Shown: piece after piece, positions 18,004 through 26,525 of the stretch
How the letters are laid out: every line of letters begins with the position of its first letter
Position numbering within the stretch: the first letter of the stretch is position 1
DNA from: Sphingomonas endophytica
Lineage (GTDB): Bacteria; Pseudomonadota; Alphaproteobacteria; Sphingomonadales; Sphingomonadaceae
Length of the DNA: 64,000 nucleotides
Assembly (NCBI RefSeq): GCF_014199415.1
Contig: NZ_JACIJN010000006.1
Coordinates: 124,001-188,000 of the forward strand
Reading direction: 5' to 3'
The notes under the pieces: generated by a model
The model's database searches: none
Told to the model about the DNA's origin: nothing
The model's input: the letters and a program-made list of their open reading frames with translations, nothing else
Position numbers and translations under genes: made by a program

Positions 18004-19494
18004 ATGCGCCCTTACGCCTTGCTTACCGCTGCCGCCATCGCCGCACTCACCCCCGTGTCGGCGGGAGCGGTGACGCTCATCTCGACCTTCTCGGTTGGCA
18101 ATGGTCCCGATCTGTCCGGCCTGTCCAATGTCGGCGACAATCGTCTCGGCGGTTTCGGATCGGACCTCAGCTACGACGCCGGCACCGGCACCTTCTGGGG
18201 CACCACCGATCGCGGGCCGGGCGGCGGCGTACTGTCCTACACCCCGCGGATGCAGGGCTTCACGCTCGACATCGACGCGGGCGGCAGGATCAACGGCTTC
18301 ACGCTGACCAACACCGTCCTCTACCATGACGGCGCGAACAATTATAACGGCCTCAACCCGCAATTGCTGAACGGCAGCGTCGCCGACCTCGGCCGCTCGT
18401 TCGATCCCGAGGGGCTGGCGCGGTTGCCGAACGGCAATTTCCTCGTCTCCGACGAATATGGCCCGTCGGTCTATGAGTTCCGCACCGACGGCCAGTTCGT
18501 CCGCGCGTTCGAGGTGCCCGCCAACCTCGTCCCGCACGACCAGAAGGGCGGAGTCGATTATGTCGGCGGTGCGGGCACGATCGTGAACGGCCGGCAGGAC
18601 AATCGCGGCTTCGAGGGGTTGACCGTCAGCAAGGACGGCAAGACCGCTTATGCGATCCTCCAGGACCCGCTGGTCAACGAAGGCCGCGCGCCGGACGGCG
18701 CGGCGAACGGCGTCTACAGCCGCAACACCCGCATCGTCGAGTTCGACGTCGCCTCGGGCAAGCAGACCAAGCAATATGTCTATCAGCTCGCCTCGGTCGA
18801 CGAGATCAACGCCGGGCTGACCAAGAACCAGTTCGACGCCGACAAGCAGGGTCGCTCGATCGGCGTCTCGTCGTTGCAGGCGGTCGGCGACAACAAATTG
18901 CTGGTGCTCGAGCGCGACAATCGCGGCTTCGGCGTCGACGATCCCAACGGCAAGAAGCAGGTCGGCGACAAGCGCGTCTATGAGGTCGACCTGACCAACG
19001 CCACCGACGTCAAGGACGTCAGCCTCGCCGGCACCAACGATCTGCCGGCCGGCGTCACCCCGGTCGCCAAGAGCGCGACCCCGTTCCTCGACATCGCCGC
19101 CGCGTTGAAGGCTGCCGGCTATCCGGTCCCCGAGAAGATCGAAGGCTTTTCGTTCGGCCCGCGGCTGGCGGACGGCAGCTATTCGCTGATCGTCGTCACC
19201 GACAACGATTATTCGGTCACGCAATCGGGCAGCGGCGAGCAGTTCGACGTCTGCACCGGCGGTCTGGCGGGCAAGGGCGGCAGTGCGGAGGTCAAGCTCG
19301 GCGCCTCGTGCCCGAAGGGCAAGACGCTGATCCCGACCATGATCTACAGCTTCAAGGTCGGCGCCGACGACTATGTGAAGCTGACCGGTGCGGTGCCGGA
19401 GCCGAAGACCTGGGCGATGATGCTCGCCGGCTTCGGCGTGATCGGCGCCGCATTGCGCCGCCGCCGCAAGCCGGTCTTCCGCGCTCTGGTGTAA
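18004..19494 (+). CDS. Phytase-like esterase domain protein with PEPxxWA-CTERM tail
   Basis: The protein has 496 residues with a signal peptide (LLTAAAIAALTPVSAGA). The body fits the esterase-like phytase family (PF13449): GGFGSDLSYD near 55, RSFDPEGLARLPNGNFLVSDEY near 135, FEGLTVSKDGKTAYAIL near 203 and LVLERDNRGFG near 300. The C-terminus is VPEPKTWAMMLAGFGVIGAA followed by RRRR, the PEPxxWA sorting tail: PEP motif, membrane helix, basic cluster. This predicts processing by an exosortase-type system and retention at the cell surface or in the polymer matrix. AGGAG 9 bases upstream supports the start. The enzymatic substrate is unproven. Confidence 0.88.
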   Translation: MRPYALLTAAAIAALTPVSAGAVTLISTFSVGNGPDLSGLSNVGDNRLGGFGSDLSYDAGTGTFWGTTDRGPGGGVLSYTPRMQGFTLDIDAGGRINGFTLTNTVLYHDGANNYNGLNPQLLNGSVADLGRSFDPEGLARLPNGNFLVSDEYGPSVYEFRTDGQFVRAFEVPANLVPHDQKGGVDYVGGAGTIVNGRQDNRGFEGLTVSKDGKTAYAILQDPLVNEGRAPDGAANGVYSRNTRIVEFDVASGKQTKQYVYQLASVDEINAGLTKNQFDADKQGRSIGVSSLQAVGDNKLLVLERDNRGFGVDDPNGKKQVGDKRVYEVDLTNATDVKDVSLAGTNDLPAGVTPVAKSATPFLDIAAALKAAGYPVPEKIEGFSFGPRLADGSYSLIVVTDNDYSVTQSGSGEQFDVCTGGLAGKGGSAEVKLGASCPKGKTLIPTMIYSFKVGADDYVKLTGAVPEPKTWAMMLAGFGVIGAALRRRRKPVFRALV

Positions 19495-19542
19495 GACGCC
19501 GCCCCGCCGCCCCGGACCGGACCCCGGGGCGACGGTCGGCGC

Positions 19543-20904
19543 TCAGCGTGCCCGTCGTTCCGGCAGCACCCGGTCGACCCACGCGCCCAGCCGCCCGTGC
19601 GACCATGCGACCGCGCGGTACACAGCCAGCACCTTGCGCGCCCACGCCGTGTAGAGCCACGGCCGCCCGCTGCGCAGCGCGGCACGCGCGATCCGGTGGC
19701 TGTCGCGGGCGATCATGTGCCGCATCCGGTAGACCAGCTTGCGCCGTGCCGGCAGTGCCGCCGAGGGCGCGACGCGCTTTACCGGTCGCAGCGCATCACC
19801 GCCGCGCCGCCATGTCAGCCGGTACGCCAGTCCCTCGCGACGATGCCGGAAGCCCGCCGCCTGCGTCTGCTCGACGAACGCCGCATCGACCTCGGTCAGC
19901 GCCAGCCGCCCGTCGGCGACCGCGCCCGCGATCATCGCATGAACCGCCGGCGAGCGCGCGATCACCACGTTGGTCCCGCGCCCGTCCAAGGAATAGGGCT
20001 CGACCCATGCATCGCCGAACGCGACATCGGCGGTCTCGGCAACGACATCGTCGCACCAGTCGCACGCCGGATTCTGGAAGAACCCCGCGCCCCAGTCGCC
20101 ATCGGCGAGATGCCACCAATCCTCGGCGCGCGCGCTGCCGTCGTCGAGCGTCAGATGCGCACGATACCAATTGGCCGGGCGCGTGGCGTCCTTGATCCGG
20201 TAATCGACCGCGCGCACCCGCGCGATCGGCGTATCGAGCTGCCACGCGAAGCTGTCGACCAGCCGCGCGCTCTTCTGGTGCCCGCAGAACAGCCCGAGCA
20301 GGTGCGTCACTCGCTCGGCGATCACCGGGTCGGTGCGCCGCAACAGGTTGAGCGCCTTGATGAAGCACGGCACCGCCACCACGGCGTAGCGCCCCGGCGT
20401 GGCGCGGATCGCCGCGATCACCGCCGACAGCTCGACCGGATAATAACGCGACTTGGCGCCCCCCGCGATCTCCTCGCCGTCGCGCGATAGCCGGTAGCGG
20501 AAGAAGCGCCCGTCCGCTCCCGGATCGGCGACCGGCGCGACATGCGCGACCGCATCGACCGCGCCGGTGCGCAGCAACTCCGCCGCGACCCAGCTCACCA
20601 TCCCGCCCGAGCTGCCGTTGGCGCGCACGTCGCCCTCCGCGACATGCCCGACCCACGTCGATTCGAACCGCCCGAGCAGCTCGCTGTGCGCCGGGGCGGC
20701 GGGGAAGCGCTCGGCGGCGAGCACATCCTCGTTCGCCGCGTCCGGCGAGAACGGGCATCGTGCCGGGAAATCAGCGCCGCCGGGCGTGCCCGGTTCGGGC
20801 TTCCACAATCCGTCACGATCCATCCGCATCGCCGCGGCACAGCCACCGCAGCCGATGCACAGCCCCGCGCCGACGATATCGTCCGGGCGCAGCGCCTCAG
20901 CCAA
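19543..20904 (-). CDS. Coenzyme F420 hydrogenase/dehydrogenase beta-subunit family Fe-S protein
   Basis: The protein has 453 residues if TTG 20904 is the start; this overlaps the upstream stop by a few bases and puts the CIGCGGC iron-sulfur motif near residue 15. ATG 20973 would overlap the upstream gene by 77 bases. FrhB-type blocks follow: NGSSGGMVSWVAAELL near 80, VAVPCFIKALNLLRR near 175, LFCGHQKS near 210, and CDWCDDVVAETADVAFGDAW near 290. The family name does not imply F420 use. These proteins are repeatedly paired with polysaccharide pyruvyl transferases in bacterial glycan clusters, exactly as here. Function is probably in modification of the glycan, mechanism unknown. Confidence 0.8.
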   Translation of the reverse strand: MAEALRPDDIVGAGLCIGCGGCAAAMRMDRDGLWKPEPGTPGGADFPARCPFSPDAANEDVLAAERFPAAPAHSELLGRFESTWVGHVAEGDVRANGSSGGMVSWVAAELLRTGAVDAVAHVAPVADPGADGRFFRYRLSRDGEEIAGGAKSRYYPVELSAVIAAIRATPGRYAVVAVPCFIKALNLLRRTDPVIAERVTHLLGLFCGHQKSARLVDSFAWQLDTPIARVRAVDYRIKDATRPANWYRAHLTLDDGSARAEDWWHLADGDWGAGFFQNPACDWCDDVVAETADVAFGDAWVEPYSLDGRGTNVVIARSPAVHAMIAGAVADGRLALTEVDAAFVEQTQAAGFRHRREGLAYRLTWRRGGDALRPVKRVAPSAALPARRKLVYRMRHMIARDSHRIARAALRSGRPWLYTAWARKVLAVYRAVAWSHGRLGAWVDRVLPERRAR

Positions 20905-21967
20905 GCGCCGCGCCCAGGAAGGCGGTCGACTGCGTGCGCAGGGTGGCGATCCGTTCGCCGATCCGCGCGTCATGCGGCGCGGTCAGCAAGGTGTCGTACA
21001 GCGCGTCGGGCGTCTCCGGCGCGACGATATGCCGCTGCGCGTCGAGCGCCGCCGCCAGGTCGCGCACCTTGTTGAAGCGGTAGGAAGACGGGGCGGTCAC
21101 GAACGGCGTGCCGTGGACCAGCGCGAAGACGCAGCCGTGGAAGAAGTTGGTGACCAGCGCGCTCGCCCCCGCCACGCGGTCGGCAAACGCCGCCGGCCCG
21201 GCGTCGATCTCCTGCGTATCGGCCCAGTCGTTGCGATAGCCGATGCTGTGCAGCCGCACGTCATGCCGCCGCGCCCAGCGCCGCATCGCCGCCGCCAGCC
21301 AGTCGGGAAAGCCATGGCCATAGACCAGCGCGTAGCGGTCCGCGTCGGGCACGCCGCGCGGCACCCGGTCGCCGAACTGCAGCACCGGATCGAGCACCAG
21401 CGGCGGCGTCGCGCCCAGCGCCCCACCGACCAGCGCCTGCGCATTGGCATCGCGCACCGAGATCGCGGTGAAGCGCCGCAGCCGTTCCACCCACACGTCA
21501 CCGATCCCGTCGGCGGCATCATGGTTGCCGAAGCTGGCGGCATAGGACACCAGCCGCGGCGCGCGCAGCCCCTCGCCGAAGAACAAGGGGGTCGAGGCAT
21601 ACCAGGGGTGGCGGAAATTCCACACCTCGTCGCTCCCGACCACCACCGCATCGAGCGGTGCGAGCCCTTCCGGATCGTCGAGCGCGAAGGTTGCCGAGCG
21701 CGGCAGCTGCTCGATCGCCTCGACGAACCGCCGCGCCTTCGCCTTGTACGCGCCGAGGTCGGCGGCGTGCGTCCGCTCCGGCAGCGTCGGCTGCAACGCG
21801 CACCGCCATTCGGCGCGGACCACCGCGTCGCTGTGATGATCGAGCAGCCGCGCGTCATGCCCGAGCGCGCGCAGCCCCTCGACCAGACAGCGCGCCTGCC
21901 AATAGGAGCCGTAATTGATGCAGCGGTGAAAGGTCAGGACGCCGACCTGCGCGGGGGATTCGATCAT
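20897..21967 (-). CDS. Polysaccharide pyruvyl transferase family protein
   Basis: The protein has 356 residues from ATG 21967; a TTG four codons earlier is possible but has no spacing for its ribosome site. The family core is visible: GVLTFHRCINYGSYWQARCL at the N-terminus, DAVVVGSDEVWNF near residue 105, YAASFGN near 142, ISVRDANAQALVGGALG near 168 and VLDPVLQFG near 190. The late block TNFFHGCVFALVHGTPFV carries the conserved FHG. Such enzymes transfer pyruvate from PEP as a ketal onto polymer sugars. It overlaps the Fe-S protein gene downstream and is divergent from the small membrane protein at 22056. Confidence 0.9.
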   Translation of the reverse strand: MIESPAQVGVLTFHRCINYGSYWQARCLVEGLRALGHDARLLDHHSDAVVRAEWRCALQPTLPERTHAADLGAYKAKARRFVEAIEQLPRSATFALDDPEGLAPLDAVVVGSDEVWNFRHPWYASTPLFFGEGLRAPRLVSYAASFGNHDAADGIGDVWVERLRRFTAISVRDANAQALVGGALGATPPLVLDPVLQFGDRVPRGVPDADRYALVYGHGFPDWLAAAMRRWARRHDVRLHSIGYRNDWADTQEIDAGPAAFADRVAGASALVTNFFHGCVFALVHGTPFVTAPSSYRFNKVRDLAAALDAQRHIVAPETPDALYDTLLTAPHDARIGERIATLRTQSTAFLGAALG

Positions 21968-22055
21968 TACCCGCGACAATCTCCGGAACCGTTCGCGGTT
22001 CCGGCCCGCGTCCGTCGATCACGCTTCATCAACCTATATTCGCCACAAAACGCCG

Positions 22056-22442
22056 ATGGACATCGTGCATCTCTACAAGTCGCTGATCGACCAGATCGTC
22101 GCCCGCGCCGGATCGGCGGAGCTGCTGCACGTCCATGTCGGCATGGCGATCTATCTCGCGACGTTGCTGGTGGTGCGGCAACGGCGTGGCGGCATCGTCG
22201 CGCTCCAGATGGTGCTCGCCGCCGAACTGGGGAACGAGGTGATGGACTGGCTCGCCGCCAGTTCGCAATGGTCATGGTCCGACACGATCTCCGACGTCGT
22301 GCTGACGCTGCTGTGGCCGGCCGCGATCACGGCGGTCAATGCGTGGCGCCGCCGCCGCTGGCGCAAGACCGTCGTGGCGACGGCGCGGACCACCGCGATT
22401 CCGGTTGCAGCAAGCGGACGTGTGCCAATTGCAACCACCTGA
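22056..22442 (+). CDS. Small multi-spanning membrane protein, unknown function
   Basis: This 128-residue protein has three hydrophobic segments: around 27-40 (HVHVGMAIYLATLLVV), 48-60 (IVALQMVLAAELGNEVMDWL) and 78-95 (SDVVLTLLWPAAITAV), followed by a strongly basic stretch WRRRRWRK. I do not recognise a named family; the layout is reminiscent of small VanZ-like membrane proteins, but the match is not good enough to claim. It lies between the divergent pyruvyl transferase gene and ugd, which follows 85 bases downstream. The last 25 residues look unstructured, and an earlier functional end is possible. Confidence 0.6.
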   Translation: MDIVHLYKSLIDQIVARAGSAELLHVHVGMAIYLATLLVVRQRRGGIVALQMVLAAELGNEVMDWLAASSQWSWSDTISDVVLTLLWPAAITAVNAWRRRRWRKTVVATARTTAIPVAASGRVPIATT

Positions 22443-22526
22443 ACGCTTGCCAGACGGGCGGTCGAGTCGCTAGCGGGCAAGGCTGGGATGCCGCCCGGGG
22501 GCGGTTCATTCAAGGGAGCGTCCGTC

Positions 22527-23828
22527 TTGCGCATTACCATGATCGGTTCGGGCTATGTCGGCCTGGTTTCAGGCACATGCTTTGCCGACTTCGGCCATGA
22601 CGTGATTTGCGTCGACAAGGACAAGGGCAAGATCGACCGGCTGCTGGCCGGCAAGATGCCGATCTACGAGCCCGGCCTCGAAGACCTCGTCGCGCGCAAC
22701 GTCGCGGCGGGCCGGCTGAAGTTTACCACCGACCTCAAGGAAGCGGTCGCGGGCGCGGACGCGGTGTTCATCGGCGTCGGCACGCCGACCCGCCGCGGCG
22801 ACGGCCATGCCGATCTGTCCTACGTCTACGCCGCCGCCAAGGAGATCGGCGAGGCGCTGACCGGCTATACCGTGATCGTCACCAAGTCGACCGTGCCGGT
22901 CGGCACCGGCGACGAGGTCGAGCGGATCATCCGTGAGGCCGCACCGAACGCCGAGTTCGGCGTCGTCTCCAACCCGGAATTCCTGCGCGAGGGCGCGGCG
23001 ATCGACGACTTCAAGCGTCCCGACCGGATCGTGATCGGCTCGGGCGACGACCGCGCGACCGAGGTGATGCGGCAGGTCTACCGCCCGCTGTACCTCAACG
23101 CCGCGCCGATCCTCGTCACCGCGCGCCGCACCGCCGAGCTGATCAAATACGCCGGCAATGCGTTCCTGGCGACCAAGATCACCTTCATCAACGAGATTGC
23201 GGACCTCTGCGAGAAGGTCGGCGCCGACGTGAAGGACGTCAGCCGCGGGATCGGGCTCGACAATCGCATCGGCTCGAAGTTCCTCCACGCCGGGCCGGGC
23301 TATGGCGGGTCGTGCTTCCCCAAGGACACGCTGGCGCTGCTCAAGACCAGCCAGGACTATGACGCGCCGCAGCGGATCGTCGAGGCGGTGGTCGCGGTCA
23401 ACGACAACCGCAAACGCGCGATGGGCCGCAAGATCGTCCATGCGATGGGCGACGACGTGCGCGGCAAGACGATCGCGGTGCTGGGGCTGACCTTCAAGCC
23501 GAACACCGACGACATGCGTGACTCGCCCGCGATCGCGGTGATCCAGGCGTTGCAGGATGCCGGCGCCAAGGTGAAGGCGTTCGATCCCGAGGGCACCGAA
23601 CAGGCCAAGCTCGTGCTCGAGAACGTCGAATATTGCGACGGCCCGTATCAGGCGATCGAGGGCGCCGACGCGCTGGCGATCGTCACCGAGTGGGACGAGT
23701 TCCGCGCGCTCGACCTGCCGCGCGTGAAGTCGCTGCTCAAGGAGCCGATCCTGATCGACCTCCGCAACATCTACACGCCGGCCGAAGTGCAGGCGGCCGG
23801 CTTCCGCTACACCAGCATCGGCCGCTGA
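22527..23828 (+). CDS. ugd: UDP-glucose 6-dehydrogenase
   Basis: The protein has 433 residues from TTG 22527, chosen because AAGGGAG at 22512-22518 lies 8 bases upstream and the protein then begins LRITMIGSGYVGLVSG, the family N-terminus. NAD motif GSGYVG near residue 8; FIGVGTPTRRGDGHADLSYV near 80; substrate loop NPEFLREGAAIDDF near 150; catalytic cysteine in GYGGSCFPKDT near 258. The C-terminal domain has GLTFKPNTDDMRDSPA. It oxidises UDP-glucose to UDP-glucuronate with two NAD. It supplies the uronate branch for the epimerase at 5794. A strong stem-loop follows the stop. Confidence 0.96.
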   Translation: MRITMIGSGYVGLVSGTCFADFGHDVICVDKDKGKIDRLLAGKMPIYEPGLEDLVARNVAAGRLKFTTDLKEAVAGADAVFIGVGTPTRRGDGHADLSYVYAAAKEIGEALTGYTVIVTKSTVPVGTGDEVERIIREAAPNAEFGVVSNPEFLREGAAIDDFKRPDRIVIGSGDDRATEVMRQVYRPLYLNAAPILVTARRTAELIKYAGNAFLATKITFINEIADLCEKVGADVKDVSRGIGLDNRIGSKFLHAGPGYGGSCFPKDTLALLKTSQDYDAPQRIVEAVVAVNDNRKRAMGRKIVHAMGDDVRGKTIAVLGLTFKPNTDDMRDSPAIAVIQALQDAGAKVKAFDPEGTEQAKLVLENVEYCDGPYQAIEGADALAIVTEWDEFRALDLPRVKSLLKEPILIDLRNIYTPAEVQAAGFRYTSIGR

Positions 23829-23836
23829 TCGAAGAC

Positions 23837-23878
23837 AGCGGGGCGACGCACCAGCGGTCCGTCGCCCCGCTTCTTCTC
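23837..23878 (+). terminator. Probable intrinsic terminator after ugd
   Basis: A perfect 12-base stem, AGCGGGGCGACG paired with CGTCGCCCCGCT, has an 11-base loop and is followed by a T/C-rich tract rather than pure T. It lies 9 bases after the ugd stop. The T tract is weak, so efficiency is uncertain. Confidence 0.6.
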
Positions 23879-23924
23879 TCGCCACCGTCATCCCCGCGAA
23901 GGCTGCCCCTCCGCAGAACTTCCC

Positions 23925-24007
23925 GTCATCCCGGACTTGATCCGGGATCCCGCTTCTTACCTCGATCGCCAGAAAGAAGCGGGGCCCCGGATCAAGTCCG
24001 GGGCGAC
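23925..24007. repeat. Palindromic intergenic repeat, family A (copy 1)
   Basis: This 83-base inverted element has arms starting GTCATCCCGGACTTGATCC and ending GGATCAAGTCCGGGGCGAC, around an inner arm pair GGGATCCCGCTTCTT / AAGAAGCGGGGCCCC. Near-identical copies are at 52287 and 57465 and a half copy at 29124. No coding potential. It lies between ugd and the hypothetical gene ending at 24117. Just upstream, 23887-23910 resembles one arm of the family C element. Confidence 0.85.
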
Positions 24008-24116
24008 AAACGAGGCGATGTTCACGTCAAACGCAGGCGAGGATTGCGGAAATCCTGACCGTCGATCTGTCCCTGACCTCGCGCAAGCACCTCTCCTTCG
24101 CGGTAAAGACGAGGCC

Positions 24117-24707
24117 CTACCCCGCCGGTAAACACTCGCGCCGCTGGTCGACCCGATCCGCCCCACCCGGCGCGCGCGTCAGCACCGACAGCGCCCGGCA
24201 CGTCCGCCCGCCTTCGGCCTCCGCCGCGCCTGCGACGACGAAGCCGTGCACCTGCCCGGCCGACTCATACCATTCCTGCACCTCGCCGCTGTGCAGCGCC
24301 GCCGCGATCGCCGCCGTACGGCTGCCGCTACCCAGCGGCACCTCGTCGGCCACTACCTTCTTGACCACCGGCGCGGTCACCGCACGCGGAACCACCGCCC
24401 GCACCGCCCGCGCTTCCACCACCGGCGGCGGCGGCGCGATCACCTGCTGCGGCACCGGCACGCTCACCGCATAGGCCCGCGTCCGCACCGGCGGCGCACG
24501 GGTTGCCGCCATCGACAGCCCGCCCGCGCTCACCGCCAGCACCACGCCCAGCACCCCGGCCGCGCGCCAGCCGCCGCCCGATCGCACCCGCGCCGGCTCA
24601 TAGAATGGATAATGCGGCCCCGGCGGCGCGCAGCGATATTCGCGGGTGATCCGCAGCGGCCCCAGCTCGATCGTCGTGCGGCGGATGATGTCACGCGCGT
24701 CGGTCAC
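24117..24707 (-). CDS. Hypothetical single-pass membrane protein
   Basis: The protein has 196 residues. A cytosolic N-terminus of about 45 residues (RRTTIELGPLRITREYRC) is followed by one hydrophobic segment (AAGVLGVVLAVSAGGLSMAA) near residues 49-68. A Pro/Val/Ala-rich linker (VPVPQQVIAPPPPVVEARAV) and a C-terminal region rich in small residues with two cysteines (RTCRALSV, RRECLPAG) follow. Topology suggests a periplasmic C-terminal domain. The tail resembles the ending of the small surface-antigen and glycine-zipper type proteins of sphingomonads, but no family is assigned. The start lies 59 bases after the M28 peptidase stop; both are on the minus strand and may be co-transcribed. Confidence 0.65.
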   Translation of the reverse strand: MTDARDIIRRTTIELGPLRITREYRCAPPGPHYPFYEPARVRSGGGWRAAGVLGVVLAVSAGGLSMAATRAPPVRTRAYAVSVPVPQQVIAPPPPVVEARAVRAVVPRAVTAPVVKKVVADEVPLGSGSRTAAIAAALHSGEVQEWYESAGQVHGFVVAGAAEAEGGRTCRALSVLTRAPGGADRVDQRRECLPAG

Positions 24708-24765
24708 TGTCGCTCCCCAGACCAGCGTCCTTCATCGGTCGCCGTGCCGCGCTTGGCAAGCAAAC

Positions 24766-26406
24766 TCACGGCGCGATCGGCCCGTCGAACAGCAGCCCGA
24801 AATAATCGCCCTTGTTCCACACCGGCCGCTGCGGCGCATCGGCGATCTCGCGCGCGATCCGGTAATTGGCGTCGACGAAGCGCACCCCCTGATCCCACAG
24901 GATCGGCTGCGACAGGTCGTCGCACGGCTTGTGGTAGCAATTGTCCATGAACGTCGCGATCGCCGCCTTGCCCGGCCCCTTCTCGCCCGGCCACAGGAAC
25001 ACCGACGGCACGCCCTTCTGCACGAAGCGATAATGGTCGGAGCGGACGAAGATCGCCTGCTCGGGCATCGGATCGGGCGACAGGCCGACGCCGATCCCCG
25101 CCACCGCGCGCGCGATGATCGGCCCCAGCGTCGAGCGATCGCCGCCGAACGCCACCATATCCTCGAACTTGTAGGTCAGGATCGGCATGTCGAGGTTCAC
25201 GTCGGCGACGATGTCGCCGATCGGCACGGTCGGGTGGTTCGCGAAATAGTCGCTGCCGACCAGCCCCTTCTCCTCCGCAGTCACCGCGAGGAAGAGAATG
25301 CTGCGCTTCGGCGGGGTCGCGGTCTTGAAGCGCTTCGCCGCCTCGATCAGGCTCGCGATCCCGATCCCGTCGTCGAGCGCGCCATTGTAGATCGTGTCGC
25401 CGTTCACCGCCTTGCCGACCCCGACGTGGTCGAGATGCGCCGACAGCACCACCGTCTCCTTGCCGAGCATCGGGTCGCTGCCGGGGATCATGCCGACGAC
25501 GTTGCTGCTCGGGATCGCGCGGAAATTGGTGGCGCTGGCGATCGACAGCGTCCCCGCGGCGGTCGCCGGCCGCACCTTCAGCGTCTTGCGCGCCGCGCCC
25601 TTGGCGAGCGCCGGCCACGCGCGCCCGAACAGCTTCGCCGCACCCGCCGGTGAGAGCGTGCCGAGCAGCGGCGCGCCACTCGCGCTACCGGTGCCGTCCG
25701 GCTGCGCCCAGGTGATCCGCTCGGCGGCATAGCCCTTGGTCACCGACGCGAACGACGGCGCGCCGCGCCCGGCCTTGCGCACGTCGGCGATCGCGATCAC
25801 CCCGACCGCGCCATGCTTGGCCGCCGCGCTCTGCCGCGCCGCCGCGCTGCCGAAGGTCGCCGACACCTCGCTCGGCAGCCCCGCCGGGGCGCCGCCGACA
25901 TAGGCGACGATCTTGCCGCGCACGTCGACGCCGGCATAATCGTCCAGCCCATATTGCGGCGCTTCCAGCCCATAGCCGACAAACACCAGCGGCGCGGCGA
26001 CGTTGGTCGCCTTCGCCGCCGGATTGGCCGCCGGGGTGAAGTCCTTGCCGAACGCCAGCGGCACCGCGGCACCGCCCGCCGCGGTCCACGACGCCTTGCC
26101 CTCGCCCGCGATCTTGTAGCCGGTCAGCGGCACCTTCTGCAGATAGCCGCCGTCGTCGCCCATCGGCTTGAGCCCGGCGGCATAGAATTGCGCGGCGACA
26201 TATTGCGCGGCGATGTCGAACTCGGGCGACCCGACGTCGCGCCCCTTCATCGCATCCGACGCGAGGAACATCACATGCGCCTTCATCGCCGCCTGATCGG
26301 CGGGCAGCGGCGCATTGAGCGCGGCGTTGCGCGCGGCGGGCGTGGTCTGGGCGAGCGTGGTGGCGGAAAGCGCGAGCAACGGCAGGAAAGCGAACGAACG
26401 AAACAT
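24766..26406 (-). CDS. M28 family metallopeptidase (aminopeptidase) with PA domain
   Basis: The protein has 546 residues from ATG 26406, with GTG two codons upstream as an alternative. The signal peptide FAFLPLLALSATTLAQ indicates export. A protease-associated (PA) insert spans about residues 130-280 (VFVGYGLEAPQYGLDDYAG). The M28 catalytic domain carries the two-zinc ligands: HLDHVG near 322, GALDDGIG near 342, FLAVTAEEKGLVGSDYF near 378 with the general base Glu, and VNLDMP near 405. The final ligand is the His in SDHYRF near 455. It is expected to release N-terminal residues from peptides in the periplasm. It is divergent from pepN with a 119-base gap. Confidence 0.9.
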   Translation of the reverse strand: MFRSFAFLPLLALSATTLAQTTPAARNAALNAPLPADQAAMKAHVMFLASDAMKGRDVGSPEFDIAAQYVAAQFYAAGLKPMGDDGGYLQKVPLTGYKIAGEGKASWTAAGGAAVPLAFGKDFTPAANPAAKATNVAAPLVFVGYGLEAPQYGLDDYAGVDVRGKIVAYVGGAPAGLPSEVSATFGSAAARQSAAAKHGAVGVIAIADVRKAGRGAPSFASVTKGYAAERITWAQPDGTGSASGAPLLGTLSPAGAAKLFGRAWPALAKGAARKTLKVRPATAAGTLSIASATNFRAIPSSNVVGMIPGSDPMLGKETVVLSAHLDHVGVGKAVNGDTIYNGALDDGIGIASLIEAAKRFKTATPPKRSILFLAVTAEEKGLVGSDYFANHPTVPIGDIVADVNLDMPILTYKFEDMVAFGGDRSTLGPIIARAVAGIGVGLSPDPMPEQAIFVRSDHYRFVQKGVPSVFLWPGEKGPGKAAIATFMDNCYHKPCDDLSQPILWDQGVRFVDANYRIAREIADAPQRPVWNKGDYFGLLFDGPIAP

Positions 26407-26525
26407 GGACACGCCCGAGTGGAAGAGGAAGGATCGCTGACCTTACGAGCGACGATGGTTGCCGTCGAGACGATCGCGCGGCTTTCCCATGGAACCACGC
26501 CCGCGTTTTCGTCATAGTCCGCGCC

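Noticed and set aside
19508..19531. CGCCCCGG / CCGGGGCG stem between two convergent genes as a bidirectional terminator
   Set aside because: An 8-base stem is clear but there is no T run on either side, and it resembles a short fragment of the family A repeat.
19543..20904. True coenzyme F420 hydrogenase subunit
   Set aside because: No other F420 or hydrogenase genes are present; the pyruvyl transferase pairing points to glycan modification instead.
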